Part shown: positions 13,447 through 14,616 of the stretch, one piece after another
How positions within the stretch are numbered: position 1 is the stretch's first letter
How the letters are laid out: each line of letters starts with the position of its first letter
DNA from: WHSV01 sp050693935
GTDB lineage: Bacteria; Actinomycetota; CADDZG01; WHSQ01
Length of the DNA: 14,616 bases
Reading direction: 5' to 3'
NCBI GenBank assembly: GCA_050693935.1
Contig: JBOGWU010000185.1
Coordinates: forward strand, 1 to 14,616
Made by a program: the position numbers and the translations under genes
The notes under the pieces: generated by a model
The model's database searches: none
What the model was told of the DNA's origin: nothing
Seen by the model: only the letters and a program-made list of their open reading frames with translations

Positions 13447-14553
13447 TCAGGGGTCGGGAGGCTTGAGCTTGCCGGCTTTGCGATCCTGTTCGGTCTTGGC
13501 CTGATGACAGCGATAGCAACGCGGCTTGAGGTTGCCGGTCGAGCTTGGACCAAGCGCAACGCGCGGTTCGACGTGATCGAACTCCATCTTGAAGCGGTTC
13601 CCGCAGTCGACGCAAACCACCCCGTCGAAATCGGGTGGCTCCCCCAACTCCAGGGCGGTCCGCACCTCGACCGTGGGATTCCGCGACCAGCGCTTGAAGT
13701 TGCGCAGGTCCACCCCGTCGTAGAACACCCCGTTCAGGAAGGCATCCTGGGCGATCTCCCTGGCCACCTGCGGCGACACCGGACCCACCCCGGGGATCTT
13801 GCACACCTCCCCCTCTTTGACGTCGGTCCAACCCCGCTTGGCCACCTCGTGGCTCACCAGCACCACCAGCTCGGGCCGCTTGGCGCGTCCCTTGCCGGAA
13901 CCCGACAGCAGCGCCGCATAGGCGTCGGCTAGGTGGCGCTCGAAGGCCTCCTTTTCCCCACCGGCCTTGGCCTTGCGAGCGAGCCTCTGGGCCTCGGCCT
14001 CGGCGCGCGCCACGATCGGTGAGCCCACGTGGGGCTCGAGCTCCATGTGGATATGAACCATCCCCAGCTCGTCGCTGTGACTGCGCGCCGAGCGCGCCGC
14101 GTGCTGGCGCTCCGCCAGACCCTGGTGCTGCTCGGCCTCGAGCTTGGTCTTGCGGGCCTTGTCACGGAGCACGTGGAAGGGCTCGGACTGAGCCACCGAC
14201 ACCAGCTCGCCAGCAGCACCGGGAGCCGACTCTTCGGCCTTGGCGATCTCGCTGGCCTGATCGAGCGAGATGTCGCCTTGCTGCATGGCCTCGGCCAGCT
14301 CCGCAGAGGCGGCCAAGACCTTGCCGGTGGCGACCACACCTCTGGCCTTGGCGATCGAGGAGCCGGTGAGTTGGGCCACCTCGGAGTCGGCGAGCTTGCG
14401 CGACAGCGCCGCCAGCCCGAAGGCGACCAGCTTCTCGGCGCGCGCGTAGTTGGCCATTAGCTCCCGAGTGTGCGCGGTCGTCAGGAGCTCGGGCTGAAGC
14501 CCCGCGTTCTCCTTCTCCAAGCCTTCGATCGCCGCCAGGATGCCCGTTTCCAT
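13447..14553 (-). CDS. HNH endonuclease, DUF222/13E12-like
   Basis: A 368-residue protein with a long helical, charged N-terminal region (about 1-280) of the DUF222/13E12 style and a C-terminal HNH nuclease domain. The nuclease carries Cys314/Cys317 and Cys346/Cys349 as a likely zinc knuckle, with the catalytic elements Asp326-His327, Asn341 and His350, so it looks intact. Residues about 145-205 are rich in Glu, Gln, Arg and Ala and may be coiled coil. The ATG at 14553 has only a modest AGGA about 8 nt upstream. The gene faces the catabolic operon with 45 bp between stops. These proteins are abundant and often multicopy in actinobacteria, and their role is not established. It probably marks the end of the catabolic locus. 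The upstream 63 bp (14554-14616) are AT-richer and may hold its promoter, but no boxes stand out. Confidence 0.88.
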   Translation of the reverse strand: METGILAAIEGLEKENAGLQPELLTTAHTRELMANYARAEKLVAFGLAALSRKLADSEVAQLTGSSIAKARGVVATGKVLAASAELAEAMQQGDISLDQASEIAKAEESAPGAAGELVSVAQSEPFHVLRDKARKTKLEAEQHQGLAERQHAARSARSHSDELGMVHIHMELEPHVGSPIVARAEAEAQRLARKAKAGGEKEAFERHLADAYAALLSGSGKGRAKRPELVVLVSHEVAKRGWTDVKEGEVCKIPGVGPVSPQVAREIAQDAFLNGVFYDGVDLRNFKRWSRNPTVEVRTALELGEPPDFDGVVCVDCGNRFKMEFDHVEPRVALGPSSTGNLKPRCYRCHQAKTEQDRKAGKLKPPDP

Positions 14554-14616
14554 TACTTCATCCTGACGATGGGGTGTGACACTTTTGCTTTCTTCTGAAA
14601 AGACGGTGGTAATCCG

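Overview
This window is a high-GC bacterial chromosome segment. It has SD-led ATG and GTG starts, tightly packed genes and a DUF222-type HNH endonuclease. The style suggests an actinobacterium or close relative, possibly from an environmental or metagenome source. The species cannot be named from the sequence. Nearly all of the window is one catabolic and transport locus; no rRNA, tRNA, insertion sequence or CRISPR array is visible.

Left block (1-3654, + strand): the C-terminal part of an aldehyde dehydrogenase, a crotonase-fold protein, a peroxiredoxin-like gene read through an in-frame TGA, a small cupin, and an FAD monooxygenase resembling 2,6-dihydroxypyridine 3-hydroxylase. The peroxiredoxin-like gene (1464-1946) is the most interesting item. 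Its TGA (1611-1613) falls exactly where the peroxidatic cysteine belongs. A perfect short hairpin with G and U in its loop follows at SECIS-like spacing. The best reading is a selenocysteine peroxiredoxin that ordinary gene calling would split or miss.

Middle block (3656-5925, - strand): a zinc alcohol dehydrogenase and an NCS1-type permease form a two-gene operon. It converges on the monooxygenase with a 1-bp gap. The permease diverges from the next operon across a 121-bp region with candidate overlapping promoters and a structured leader.

Right block (6047-13401, + strand): a complete aldehyde dehydrogenase paralogous to the first, then a full branched-chain-amino-acid-type (HAAT) ABC importer: permeases livH and livM, a lipoprotein binding protein, and ATPases livG and livF. 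A Gfo/Idh/MocA oxidoreductase closes the operon. Many junctions overlap or abut, which implies translational coupling. An HNH endonuclease on the - strand (13447-14553) ends the locus.

Taken together, the inferred role is import of a small polar or heterocyclic compound by the ABC and NCS1 systems. Oxidation by the flavin hydroxylase, alcohol and aldehyde dehydrogenases would follow, with the crotonase and cupin acting on intermediates. The selenoperoxidase could protect against peroxide leaking from the flavoenzyme. The substrate is unknown; a hydroxypyridine-like ring is only a hypothesis drawn from the monooxygenase.
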